Shown here piece by piece: positions 43,214 to 55,081 of a stretch of 64,000 nucleotides of DNA. The notes under the pieces are model-generated. The model did no database searches. It worked only from the letters and a program-made list of their open reading frames with translations, and was not told the DNA's origin. The first letter of the stretch is position 1; every line of letters begins with the position of its first letter. Both the position numbers and the translations under genes were made by a program. This DNA comes from Prostheceraeus crozeri (Eukaryota; Platyhelminthes; Polycladida; Euryleptidae): NCBI GenBank assembly GCA_907163375.1, contig CAJQUW010006996.1:62001-126000 (forward strand). Direction: 5' to 3'.

Positions 43214-43925
43214 CAGCGGTTCCCAACCTTGTGTGATACTATTCTTTGAAATTGTATCATTACCCCCACGTAGGACTAGCAACACTATCAAATTATTATG
43301 TATCTAATATTATTTCAATAGTTTCAATTTTGTTGAGAGAAACAGTTATAGATAGGCCTCTTGAAAAACCGCAAAAATATTCAAGTTCAAACGCAGGATG
43401 GAATGATTAATCCGACTAATTTCTTTGCTCTAAGTAGTTAGTCAGGCTCATTAATATGACGATAAATAGAAACGAGTACAATAAATGAGTTACAACTTCA
43501 TGAATTGTGTAGAACTGAACCTGACATTGACTTGTGAACTGTGGCGAGTTTTTGCTGCTTTGCTGGCTTGTGGAGGGATTAACAAAAACCAGGAGTGCTC
43601 GGTTTTAATTATGACAGAACAGGACAGTGTCCCAAGTACTACCTCAGTGTGTTCGTGTTGTTTGCTCAGCCAGCTGATGAAATCGTGCATAAAGAAAGAA
43701 TTAATTATCGTTAAATTAATAATCGTAAAAAAATTAAGAAGCACTATGGAATCGTGCATAAAGAAACGCTATGGAATTCTGTATCTTCGCATCTAAACGC
43801 AGAACAAGATAGAGCAGGGAAGAAGTGCACATGAACACAGCATACTTGAGAGGTGCTCCCATTTCTCCGAGAAAATTGGCAGATTACCCCTGTGAGGTAA
43901 TTTACCCTTAGGTTGGAAACCACTG
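43214..43925. mobile_element. hAT-like non-autonomous element
   Basis: Ends CAGCGGTTCCCAACCT and AGGTTGGAAACCACTG form a degenerate 16-bp inverted repeat of the CAGNGGTTCCCAACC type common in hAT elements. Length ~712 bp. The flanking 8-mers (CAGTTCAA and CACTAGAC) do not form a clear duplication, so the copy is old or the family call is uncertain. The interior has no recognised gene. Confidence 0.5.
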
Positions 43926-44442
43926 CACTAGACATACCATTGAAGATTAGGAGACTGCTTACATTTCAATGAAGTTTTGAGTCACAAGACAGGAGAAAAC
44001 ACGACTCTTCTTGGTTTTGGAATATCACCGACAAGGCTTTTCCCCAATTTTTTCATGAAAAATTGCGCGAATTTGCAGAAATTGTCGCATGTATTTAAAT
44101 ATGGACTTAAAATATATAATTCACCATGCGCTGGACAAGGACTAATGATATAAAGCAATAGCGTTGATCAGAGATGTAGACCGGCAAAAATGATGTCACT
44201 GATGATAATGAAATACATTTATTGACTTTCCGAAGGTTTGCTCTGAGTCATCACTCAGTATCTCATGTTGTCATTCTAGGCCCAACTTTTGTGCTGATCA
44301 TGAAAAACGAACCATCCAGATTATGTCGAGCTTAAATCAATTCTCATGCCTTCCTATCGTGTAGCACAACAACGTGTCGTACGTCACTCGAGAGCTTGGA
44401 TTCTCAGCCTCAAAATGAGCTAAATAGACTTGCATCCGGTTT
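43926..44442. other. No gene seen
   Basis: Non-coding sequence between the hAT-like element and piggyBac element 3. Confidence 0.3.
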
Positions 44443-44462
44443 TTAACGGTTAATGGATGTTT

Positions 44463-44480
44463 GGGGTGTGTTTGCACCCC
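44463..44480. repeat. piggyBac 3 subterminal palindrome, copy 1
   Basis: GGGGTGTGTTTGCACCCC, adjoining the left terminal repeat. Confidence 0.65.
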
Positions 44481-44639
44481 AAGGACATTTTAAGGGAATC
44501 AAACTTTTTTTTACTTAGCCCAATTTAGTTGTCAATACATGACTTTGTCACAAATATGATATATATTATATGGTGAAAAAAGATTGTTAGATACTTAACG
44601 TATATATGTGTACCAATAAATTCATAGTTAAGTACGTTT

Positions 44640-44657
44640 GGGGTGTGTACGCACCCC
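44640..44657. repeat. piggyBac 3 subterminal palindrome, copy 2
   Basis: GGGGTGTGTACGCACCCC. Confidence 0.65.
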
Positions 44658-45107
44658 ACGATGAATTGCATGTATTATCGAAAATATATACACGAAGTTG
44701 GATTTAAATGTCATAATACATGTTTATGGACACATAAATCAACTAGCTTATATAAGCAACTATTTTGAATTTGTGTTTACGGTATTCTTGTTCATATTTA
44801 TTTACTTAGTGATTTCAAGGCGCGATGATCAAGGTTGGAATAACAAATATTCTCCTCTCATTGTTTTCAATTCTACGTAAGGCGTTGTTCTTGTGCTGAT
44901 TCATACATATTCTCTGCGTCATTTTCACAACTGCTGATCGCATGCTAATCAATGCAAAGTATTGGATGACACAAGGGGAAGCGACGGATCTCACCAGCCA
45001 ATGAAATGCGTTTATTCCCGTTCAGTAGGCCTATGTCTATACGGCCATGAATCAGTTTCAAATCAGAATTGACTTTGTCTGTCAGCATAAGTCGTCCGAC
45101 TTCAATA

Positions 45108-46252
45108 ATGTCTCGCTCGCAACCACCAAGAAACACAAAATCCGCAGCTCTTCTAACATTGAATTTTGCAGAGCATGAAGACAAAAGTGACGAAGAAGAT
45201 AACTTTCCTTATACTTTGAACGATGATGACGTTGCTGTAAATATGGCAGCATCTGACGGTGATTGTGATTTGAATTTATCAGATTCAATAAGCCTTATCC
45301 CGGAAAATGACAGTGACATACAGGACGATGACTTCGTTTTTCATCAAGACTCTTCAGATAGTGACGACGAATCCAGCGAGCAGCTTGTACCTGACAACGA
45401 CAATGACTATTCTCAAACAACGAATCATTCTTCTCGCACAGGAAAAACTTGGAGTACTATCGCACCTAATACCGGAAGAGCTGCTACACGAAACGTGTTC
45501 AATCCAAATAATCGAGGATTTCGAAGAGGGCTCAGACCAGCTTCCAGGAAAGAGTCTCTTCTAGTTCTTCTTGATGAAGTCTTGGACATAACAGTTATGT
45601 ATACCAACAAAGAAGGTAGGCGTCGACTTCGTGAAAACTGGAAACTAACATTTCGTGATGAAATGGAATGTTATATTGGACTACATATATTGTCAGGAGT
45701 ACTAAAAGCTCATCATCGTGCTCTTCGAGAACTTTGGTGTGAGAGAGACGGAATTCCATTGTTCTCAAGTCGAACAAACCTGTGCTTCTCCTGTCTTCGA
45801 TGCACGGAAGAGTGAGAAATACGACTCATGAAGATGGAAAACCGGAAATGGTAAAGTTCTATAATGAAACAAAGAGCGGTGTAGATAATCTCGACAAAAT
45901 GGTTCGTGGTTATTCGTCGAAGCGAAAGACAAGAAGATGGCCATCAGCAGTTTTTTTCACAATGATTGATGTATCTGTTATAGCAGCCAGGTTGATGATG
46001 AATGATCTTGACGAAGAACATTACGAATTCAAGCGAGATTTAGCTTATGAGTTGTGCAAACCTTTGATTAACCGACGTCAAATGCAGCCAATTACTAGAA
46101 AGGCAATCAAGGAAGCAATCAAGCAATGTGGTTTGTGGAATGTCGAAGATCGCATCGAAAATGTGGGAAGACCTACGGCTATACAAGGACGTTGCACAAA
46201 TTGTCCCAGGAAAAGTGACAAAAAGGTTCGCTCAAAATGTTCAAATTGTTGA
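45108..46252 (+). pseudogene. piggyBac transposase with internal deletion
   Basis: The N-terminal half (from MSRSQPPRNTKSAALL) has an acidic, serine/aspartate-rich leader and then the piggyBac N-terminal helical domain (EMECYIGLHILSGVLKAHHR and LWCERDGIPLFSS). The sequence then jumps with a frame change near 45785 to VLLLSSMHGRVRN, KSGVDNLDKMVRGYSSKRKT (third catalytic Asp) and RRWPSAVFFTMIDVSVIAA, ending in a Cys-rich zinc domain (RCTNCPRKSDKK). The part bearing the first two catalytic Asp residues is missing. An in-frame ATG upstream at 45069 is possible. A non-autonomous derivative. Confidence 0.87.
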
Positions 46253-46656
46253 AATTTTGTTTGTCCATCTCATTCCACTCTTTCTTGTTCTAACTGTGTT
46301 TGAATTATCAAATATCTTGGTAAAGTGGGCGGAGACGTGTGTGTGTGTGTGTTCGTTGTTAAGCTGGAATAAACATTTTTATTACCATTTATTGTACTTT
46401 TTAATGACTCTGAAACATAAGCTTAGGCCTAATGTTCATCAGGAAAGATTTTTTCTCCACTAACTCAAAACTTCTTAGAAATATAAATATTTTTATGTAA
46501 TGTATAGCCACAAATATGATAGGTTAATTACTAAAAAGATAATATAAAATGATCTAAATATGTTGTAAATGGATATATTACAGATACAATATGAATAGAT
46601 AGCCATAGAATATTTTTCTCTATATTAAATAACTAAAATCTAATATATATTGGCAT

Positions 46657-46674
46657 GGGGTGTGTAAACACCCC
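46657..46674. repeat. piggyBac 3 subterminal palindrome, copy 3
   Basis: GGGGTGTGTAAACACCCC, at the right end. Confidence 0.65.
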
Positions 46675-46711
46675 AAAACACATAAAAATTTGAACATCCA
46701 TTAACCGTTAA

Positions 46712-47018
46712 TGATTCCAAATATTCTTCCAGATGGGTGTGACATATTGTTAAAACTATTTTTCCGGAAATCCACCATCTGTATTCAAAATTAAATTTAA
46801 AAAGTCAAAAGCTTTCGGTGGTCATGCTACACACCTTATTCATGTGAGAATGATGCAACATTGAAATGTTCAGATCAGCAATGAATAAAATTCACTAAGA
46901 TACCAGCACAAGACAACGAAATAATAAAAATCTATATAATTAATAATACTGATTATGCACATTGAAAGTAACCAACTAGAAAAGGAAAGATATGAAGAAA
47001 GAGGACAAAAATATCAGT
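46712..47018. other. No gene seen
   Basis: Short non-coding gap between piggyBac 3 and the Penelope-like element; its right part may be the 3' end of the latter. Confidence 0.3.
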
Positions 47019-47995
47019 TTACACCTTAAAGTGTTCGTGAAACTTGTGAATGACCGGATTCCAATTAGCATTCAGCTCTACTCCTAAGTCTCGGTTAAAT
47101 AACTTTTCTTTATTGGCTCGAATGTAGAGGGCTTCTTTGATTCTTCTTGAATTCAAATGTGGTTCGTTGCAGACAATCTGTGCTTCAATAGGAGGTAAGT
47201 GGTGATTCTTGTGAACATGCTCTGACACAGCCGATCGAAAACTTATGCCTTTGATGTCCGATAAATGCTCCTTTGCTCGCGTACTCAACTTCCTGCATGT
47301 TTCACCGATATAAAATTGCTCACAAGAAGGGCAGTCCATTCTATAAATCACGTTACTTTTATCCTCAACTTCAGATTTGACCTTCGTCAATTGAGAACGT
47401 AAGGATTGTGAAGGCATAAAAACAACTTTTAAATTCAAAGAACGACATAGACGACTGAGTTTATCACTGATGCCCTTGTAATAAGGTAAGTATATATATC
47501 CTTTTATGGGAGAAACAGTGTCATCAGATGAAAGAATATCACTGGCGTTTACGGCTTTTTGGATGCAATTTCTCGAATAACCAATATCAGTAAAAACCTT
47601 TTGTAGAAATCGCATTTCCTTTTCCAAATGAATTTCACTACAAATAGCTTTTGCACGGTGAACAAAGCATTTGACCACACCAGACTTAACATGATTGGGA
47701 TGATATGAATCGTATTTTAGCAACGAATTTGTGTTCAGAGGTTTTTGTAAACTCTGGTTGAAATTTCTTCTCCATCCAAGGCGATTTCATTATCAGATTC
47801 ACTTTCACATGTGAACTTCACTGAAGGATGTATAGAATTCAAATGTCCGAGGAATTTTGTCTCATCACCACCATTCAGAATCGCAAATGTGTCGTCAACA
47901 TATCGGAGGTATAAGTGTATATTTCTCATAAACGATGAGATGGCCTTTTGTTCTAATGTTTGCATAAATATCTCATATAAAATGGGAGACAAAGG
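47019..47995 (-). pseudogene. Penelope-like element, 3' part (RT end plus GIY-YIG endonuclease)
   Basis: On the minus strand the end of a reverse transcriptase is visible (LYLRYVDDTFAILNGG, the YVDD catalytic box). It is followed by a linker and a GIY-YIG endonuclease (YRMDCPSCEQFYIGETCRKL, then STRAKEHL and the EALYI..N..LFNRD helix). RT followed by GIY-YIG is diagnostic of Penelope-like retroelements. The 5' part of the RT is absent and the copy is broken. Confidence 0.88.
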
Positions 47996-48605
47996 TGTAT
48001 GTTTTCGAATTCATCCATCACATTTTCTTATGTATGTACAGCGACGGCTCTTCCGATCGCGCATTCTTGCGGGATCACAGAATTCTTACGAATTTCTTAC
48101 GGCAATTTAGCTGGTAATTGTTTCTTGCAATCACAACTTGCAAAGTGATAGACATTAACGAGTGACGTCCACATCTCTGACCAAGATAATAAAGGCGCAT
48201 CTGGCAGACAAGGACGATGTTAAAGCGATCAGTCAAAAAAGTAGAGCTGATTAGAACCTTTTAATTTGCGACCATGTGTACAATATGAAATAAAAACAAA
48301 TGTTATTTTTCATGGCCATGCCGCTTCTCTTAGTGAATTTACGTGCGGAATGAAATTGCATCAGACAGAAGGTGAACATGACCAGAACCAGCCGGGACGG
48401 ATCAAAAAGTAGAGAAATGAAAATACATACTAAAATTACAATTAGTAGAAATCATGAATGAAAAAGTAACAAGTTAATGAGAAAGAGTCACAAAGTCTCA
48501 AATTGAAAAGAAACTCTTGCTGTAGACAGAAAGATGCCTTCAACACTTTTATCCCTTTCTCTACAGATGACGGATACTTCCGTCCTATGGACAACAACCT
48601 TCATT
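47996..48605. other. No gene seen
   Basis: Non-coding sequence between the Penelope-like piece and the left end of the CACTA-like element. Confidence 0.3.
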
Positions 48606-48645
48606 CCCGGTGTAAAAAATGCTAGCACAATGCCAGTATAATGCT

Positions 48646-50024
48646 AGCATAGAGCATTTTCCAAGCATTTTTTTATATTTCCTCCTAAGGTCTTCATCTC
48701 ATCAGTTTTCTTTAAGATAAAGTCAAAAATAATAGTTGTCAACGATAGAAGAAGATAATTACCTAGCATAAATACAGCATTACATGCCGGTATCAAAGTA
48801 TGTGGAAAAACGTTGAAAAAAATGCCAGAATTATGCTAGCAAGTACAAGCAGTAGTTAAATCATTTTTCACATTTTTGCGGTAGTTTCATTCACTGGTTT
48901 TTCTAGTAATGTTCTTCAAACGTTTCAAGAAACCCCCGAACACGAAGCTATCTGTATAATTTAGATCAAATGTTATCTGCTAATAGAGAGAACAACAAAT
49001 CTAAAGCGAATGAAGTATCGCCGTAATTGGTTAAACTCCATATACAATATATCAAACGTAAATGTGCGCTAATGTACGTAAATGTCTGCTATTTATAATT
49101 CAGAAATTTTTCAGAAAGGTCTTAATGATTACTATATTACTTCAATTTTAAACTATTACTCTTTGTACAAATAGTTTACATGCAGTTTAGTTGAATACTT
49201 TTCTTCAGTTTTTAAAACATCTGCTATGACAATAGGTATGACTACATTCAATAGGCATGACTACAAAAATAGTAGTACATGCTGATCGATGCAAACTTTA
49301 TAGTGAAAAAAAAATCCACAGTCACTTGCTGCAAAAGCTATAACAATAAAACTGTAAACATTTATTTATTATTATTATCTTGATGAATGTGATGAGTCTG
49401 ATGAGGAAAGTATTTACGTATAATGATTGTAATAAAATATAAAATGACATAATTACCAGTATTTGCTTGATAAAGTTTTGCCGATCAGTGTCTTTGCTGA
49501 AGTAAGCGTAACGTATAATCATTTTGTTACAGAATCACTTAAATTAGCAAAAACATCATAAGAAAACCACATTATATCCTTCGTAACATGCATTCTTTTG
49601 CAGGCTGTTGATAGTGCCATAGTAACGCGATAATTCAAAAACAAACTTCTTACAGCAAAAATATTACTTATATATTAAAACATTATTAAAACGTGATATT
49701 CTTATTTTTTTGTGATGCTTTATTCTCCAGTTTATTTGCGTTCATTTAGATCTTAATGAGGAAATTAGCTTGATATTGTATATTGTTAACCATAATATTT
49801 CCCATGATAATTCCAATGTTAACCGGAGGCTCTAAATATATTTTGCCCGCTTGGGGAAATAGGAGCGGCATGACTATCAGTAATGACCCTGTTCGATAAT
49901 CTTAAACCGTGAAACTAATGAAGCGAATATGTATGTTGTTTCATATTATTCTTTTCATTCGTATTACATCTGAATTGAAATTCACAAAAGAAATATTTGC
50001 CAATTTAGTTTCGTTGCATGTTAA
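48646..50024. other. Non-coding left part of the CACTA-like element
   Basis: No gene seen. It holds another ATGCTAGCA subterminal copy near 48833, then AT-rich sequence. Confidence 0.35.
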
Positions 50025-50103
50025 GTTCGTATCAATAGACATCGGATAACATCATTATCCTAATCGATCCTAATAATGTTATCCGATGTCTATGTTCGTA
50101 TCA
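50025..50103. repeat. 59-bp mini-hairpin flanked by 10-bp direct repeats
   Basis: The direct repeat GTTCGTATCA (50025-50034 and 50094-50103) flanks a perfect-looking hairpin whose 21-bp arms begin ATAGACATCGGATAACAT, with a ~15-base loop. It looks like a tiny foldback insertion with target duplication, or a template-switch product. Confidence 0.6.
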
Positions 50104-50875
50104 TTGGTTTCATTCGTATCACATTATCGAACAGAGTCAATGCAAAAATGTGATCTTCGCATACATCTATAAAAGTTGCGTCAATCATACTAATCCGGCA
50201 GAATTTGATAATATATGGTTGCCGAGCCAAAATTTGACGAATTTAAGCCACAATATCCTAACCTATTCTATCCATTGCATACTCAAATCAAATTATGAGG
50301 CACCAATTTTTGCATGCTGTTCATAACCAACCGATACAAGCGCACATCCCCGCTGCATTTCTGCTCATTGTTGTGGATGTTTGCTTATTAGTACTTTACT
50401 TTTTTAAATCCGAATATATTGAGAAATTAGATTTCTTTTTCTCGGCAATTTTGCTGTTTACACTTGTTTAAGTTTATAATATTTTAAATATGATGTTTTG
50501 GATTCATTTCGTGAGCGTCATGTGGTAGCGTTTTACCGTGATTTTTTATTGTAAAACCGTGACTGGTTTACCGTGACTTTATTTGTTCTTTACTTTAATA
50601 CTTTTCTAATTTTGATATATATACATATAGTCATTATCATAGTAATGCAGGTAAAATGTATTTATCCAACGACAGCCCTAGTGATAATTCACTGTATTTG
50701 ACAAAATAAGTACCGTTATCAGTAATGGAACCTACCCTCTATGTCGATATAAAATTTGTCATTACTAGTAGTATTAATTTGTTAATCATACTATAAGATG
50801 TCATTAAAATTCCAAACTGAAAAAGAGTTGAAACAACGTAAAGCGAAACGCTATAGATCTTTTCAGTAAGACTTG

Positions 50876-51373
50876 TCATCGGTCGTTAGCCGTATGAGTA
50901 AAGGAAAAGGGACTGATTTCCCTTTTCCTTAAAAAGAAATCCCTTTTCCTTATGTTATTTTCCGAATTAAATGCGTCTACACTTTAAGTAGGGCCCATAG
51001 TATTTGGACAATAGTTGGGTAGCAATTCTGCAGAGGACTAACTAGTTCAACGACGGCGCTCAGAAAGAAGCACAATAAACTGACAAATAGGGCTGACTCA
51101 TTGTTCACTCATGAAATGAATAACCAAACACATTAGCTGTTTATTTCCCCGATGCTATTATTGTGGAAAACGTCATTGTGCTGTATGATGATTACGCCAT
51201 ACAATCATGCAATCACTAATTGAATGTTTTCTGCAGTCAAGAACTTACTTTCTCAGTAACAATGGCCATCGGTCAGTAGCAGTATGAGTAAAGGAAAAAT
51301 AAATTGATTTTTCACGATAGAAATCCCTTTTCCTTCTTCTCTTCCGTATGTTATTTTCCGAAATTGGTGCCTC
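50876..51373. repeat. Pair of ~100-bp direct repeats, ~391 bp apart
   Basis: CATCGGTC.GTAG..GTATGAG, then TAAAGGAAAA, AAATCCCTTTTCCTT and TATGTTATTTTCCGAA occur in the same order at 50876-50972 and 51268-51373 with small differences. Each copy itself holds an AAGGAAAA/TTTTCCTT inverted pair. Confidence 0.55.
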
Positions 51374-51420
51374 TGCTAGTTAAGTACAATTGTCAACTTA
51401 TACAGTAGTCAACTTAAGAT

Positions 51421-51743
51421 AAAGTAGCATTTCTAATTTCGTGATTTTGTTGTCCGTCAGCGAATTGTAGGAATTTTGGTTAAAAAGTGCATTCTCGAAT
51501 TGACTCCTTGCATTATGAGTAACATATGAAACCTTCATTTTTTGATTTGTTCGAAATGCCAGTATCATGTAGATGTTATGAGTAGATGGGTTACGGTAAA
51601 TAATCAACATTAGAAAAAGTAGCATTTCTAATTTCGTGATTTTGTTGTCCGTCAGCGAATTGTAGGAATTTTGGTTAAAAAGTGCATTCTCGAATTGACT
51701 CCTTGCATTATGAGTAACATATGAAACCTTCATTTTTTGATTT
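51421..51743. repeat. 128-bp perfect direct repeat, 195 bp apart
   Basis: 51421-51548 is repeated at 51616-51743 with no difference that I can see. The identity implies a recent segmental duplication. The intervening 67 bp are unrelated. Confidence 0.75.
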
Positions 51744-52391
51744 ATACTTTTTCGTATTTACTCGAGTTGAAATTCATGAAATTTTATATGTATGGGTCAA
51801 CCAGCTAGAAATGATTGAATTTTATAATTTTAAATATAAATTCAGATTTTTATTCTGGGCAAATCCCATGGCGTCACGGCGGTCGATCGCAGCTATTTTC
51901 GTATTTTGTCAGTAACCCAAACATCACAGGCTATTATTATCAATGGCACAGTTATATTTGGGTAATGCTTTACTTAACCTGTGTTAATTGATTTTTTTAT
52001 TCTGGGGTCATAGGTCAGGAGGTCAAAAAGGAGACAGCGTCACGGAGGTCAGAGAAATGACAGATTTTTTCGTTATATGTTCAAAATGGAATCGCTCTGA
52101 TTTGTATTCGCACAGACAAAATTCTAATTGTTATAACTTCTTTGGTATGTCTAGTCTGATACGGATAAACCGCAACGTGAACAGAAATTGTTAACTTTGC
52201 GAAGAAAATGAATGCATTCGGAAGAGTTGATGCAATTTCGAGGGGAAATTTGAAATTTTAAAAATCATTACTGATTAAAAATGAAAGTAGTACCGCCAAA
52301 TAAAAATTCAACTTTCTGTGGTACAGACTATAAGTACTAAAACTACATAAACTTTTTTTTTGAAGATGCAGTGCGCGGTTCCATTCATATC

Positions 52392-52709
52392 TCTCTGGGT
52401 ATCGGAGGGAAAACCACGAAAGACGATGTAGCCTTTGTTCCTCAGCAACAAGTTTCGACCGGTGCTTTGGTCCTGTTCACGCAAACTGGCGCATCGAATG
52501 CCGCCTTGATAACAATTCACAGTAACAGACATGAGAGAGGCAAATTTGCTTCTTATATTCTAGTAATACATTTTAATGTTTTTATGCACGTGATCTGTTG
52601 GTCACGATGCGCCAGTTTGCGTGAACAGGACCAAAGCACCGGTAGAAACTTGTTGCTGAGGAATAAAGGCTACATCGTCTTTCGTGGTTTTCCCTCCGAT
52701 ACCCAGAGA
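52392..52709. repeat. 105-bp inverted duplication, 108-bp spacer
   Basis: Arms 52392-52496 and 52605-52709 are reverse complements with two mismatches that I can see. The left arm is part of an open stretch with an acceptor-like GAAGATGCAG just upstream, encoding VAFVPQQQVSTGALVLFTQT. The right arm looks like a copied piece of it in reverse. GC content is higher than the surroundings. Confidence 0.7.
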
Positions 52710-52827
52710 CAAACTTTTTTGAATTGCTCTCCTACCTTTCTTTATGCACTACGATTTTATGATATTATCTTTACAATATACTTATGGAATGATTATTGAA
52801 TATTAATACTGCGGCTAATGGAATACT

Positions 52828-53035
52828 GTCTCCGTGGCACAGTGGGTAAGTGCTTGGCCTTTCGATCTTTTGGTCGTGAGATCGTACCCCACTGAGTGTC
52901 ATTGGAAGTCGGCAGGAAGGGCATCTGGTCTAAAAGTAACTCAACGCTCCAGCAAAGTCTGACATTGTCGACACCGTCTAATCTCCGGTTGGGGGAGTAA
53001 CGACGTTAAAGCTTATATTATAACTACAATACAAT
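52828..53035 (+). mobile_element. tRNA-derived SINE
   Basis: The 5' part is tRNA-like, with a box A (TGGCACAGTGGG, 52835-52846) and a box B (GGTCGTGAGATCGTACC, 52872-52888) at tRNA spacing, the internal RNA polymerase III promoter. The body follows (GGAAGGGCATCTGGTC...), a word seen in several metazoan SINE cores. The tail near GGGGGAGTAACGACGTTAAA probably matches a partner LINE. Length ~208 bp; boundaries approximate. Confidence 0.8.
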
Positions 53036-53351
53036 GTATTTTACTACACTTAAGTTACTACGTTTTAAGATAATTTAATTATTACTATGGTCTCAGGAGA
53101 CCGTTGCAATTGCTACTGTTATATTTCAGACGCCCTATTTTTTACGTTCGTGTTAAGAGTGGCAACCTTTTCCTGTTAGCCTATTATGACCTATATGCAG
53201 TAACAACGATAAGGAAAATTGAATGATACTGGCGGGGTTGACTATTATTGGGCTTTAACCGGATTTCCATCTTTTTTATGAAAACTGTTAAAATGAAATC
53301 TGTGAATTCCGCCCTGGATACTGGTTTTACGAATTTCAATTTTTCTTTCAG

Positions 53352-55081
53352 CATATTCTCCAAATATTGAAATTACCGAGAGCGAAATTCTCAGCGAGTC
53401 AGATGATTCCAGTCAAAACGAGAGCGATTACTTCTCACCAGATGCAAGTGACAGCGATGACAACGGACCTTCGACATTAGCAGAAGATTTATACTCTTTC
53501 TATGTCAACTACAACATACCTGCTTCGGGAATGAAGTTCTTATTGTCATCTCTAAACGAACATGGTGTAAAGGATGTTCCCAGCTCCCTCTACCTGCTCA
53601 AAAAGAAGCATCAGAAGTCGTATAATTCTGTCGCAATTGAAACACTTCGTTCTGGATATTTTGCTTACTTCGGAATAAAGGAGAATTTGTCGGTTTTTAT
53701 TAGGCGTGATGATAAATTTAGTGGACGAAACGAAGTGGAATTGTCAATGAAGGTGAACATTGATGGCTTGCCACTTTATCGCAGTTCGTCAACATGTGTT
53801 TGGCCCATCCTCGTTTCGTTTGGCAATGACAAACAGCCGTATCCAGTTGCTATACATCTTGGAAATGGTAAGCCTGAATTGGATTCTTATCTTAAAGAGT
53901 TCATCGCCGAAATTGAAGATCTTCGCCGTGGATTCCTAGTCGACAACATCATGGTTAGCTTGACCGAAGTGATCTTCGTTTGTGATGCTCCTGCGCGTGC
54001 TTATCTACAGTGCATCTTGGGGCATACGGCTAAAAAAGGATGTGGTTATTGTGATGGAGAAGGTTGCTATGAAGTTGATCGAGTTGTGTTCCCATCGAAT
54101 AAAGGTAACGAAAGAACGGATGAACGGTATAATAACAATCTCGAAAATAATCAAGTGAAGTTATCTCCTTTGTGCAAAATAGTTGGACGAAAGACTCATT
54201 TCCCTATAGATGATTTACATTGTATTTGCTTGGGAGTCTTCCGGAAGGTGTGCTTATTGCTTTTCTCAAAATTAAAAGGCAGGCTCACTTGTCGTGTTAG
54301 AGATGCTGATATAATTTCCTTGTCAAATGATATTTTAGAATACAGGAAGTACACGCCTTGTGAGTTTCAGAGACGTGTCAGAAGCATTAAGGTGGATTTG
54401 TCCCATTTTAAAGCAACTGAATATCGTAGTCTGTTGTTGTATTTCAGCCCCTTTCTATTTAAGGGATATATATCTAAAGACGCGTACGATTTGTTGCAAC
54501 TGCTACATTTTTCATACTACGTTTTTTCATCGGATAAGTATGTGCAGTACTATTCGCATGCGAATAGTTGTTTACAAATATTTGTGGACAAATTCAAAGC
54601 TGTGTTTGGAAACCTGTCATTGTCCTATAATGTCCATCTCTTATTGCATTTGCATGAGTTTGTAATAATGTATGGTCCCCTTTCCCGGTTTTCAACTTTT
54701 ATGTTTGAAAATCACTTAGGGAAGCTGAAGCGTTGCGTCAAGGTTACACGTTATACCTTTTCCCATATTGTGTCACAAATTCGCTTGTTGAGGGACATCC
54801 CTCCCAAAACTGTCCCAGGCCTACATTTTTCTGAAAAATCTCCTGATAATGTTGCTGTAATTGACGGTAAAATCGTATTAATCAACAAAGTTTTTCATAA
54901 TGATGCTGTCCAAGGTACAGAAATGACTTTCAGACATGACTTGTTTTCATATCCTTATCCCTCCCGCACTCTTGGGATAGGATTCTATTCTTTGACGAGA
55001 CGAATTGTTACAGGAAAGCCAAGTAATAAAGCTTTCGGTTTCCCAGTGGAGGACGAACTTGTTGTTTTCCCATTGATATGA
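53352..55081 (+). CDS. CMC (CACTA/EnSpm-like) transposase, large 3' exon
   Basis: A splice acceptor (TTTTCTTTCAG) at 53351 opens a frame that runs to 55081 (about 576 codons), longer than from the first ATG at 53531. The leader is acidic and serine-rich (SESDDSSQNESDYFSPDAS). The DDE core follows: VNIDGLPLYRSS (first Asp), FVCDAPARAYLQC (second region), a zinc pair KGCGYCDGEGC, DDLHCICLGVFRK and FSTFMFENHLGKLKR (Glu). This order is that of CACTA-Mirage-Chapaev transposases. The exon has no internal stop, so it may be recently active. The first exon(s) were not found. Confidence 0.75.

Larger units (their letters stand above)
44447..46707. mobile_element. piggyBac-type element 3, complete ends, internally deleted transposase
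   Basis: Ends CGGTTAATGGATGTT and AACATCCATTAACCG are exact inverted repeats, flanked by TTAA at 44443-44446 and 46708-46711. Three subterminal palindromes of the form GGGGTG...CACCCC lie at 44463, 44640 and 46657. The transposase gene inside reads on the plus strand and lacks its central catalytic part. Confidence 0.9.

Noticed and set aside
46339-46352. GTGTGT run as a microsatellite locus
   Set aside because: Only about six dinucleotide units; not notable.
52828-52900. Functional tRNA gene
   Set aside because: A and B boxes are present but the acceptor and anticodon stems do not fold properly, and a SINE body follows.
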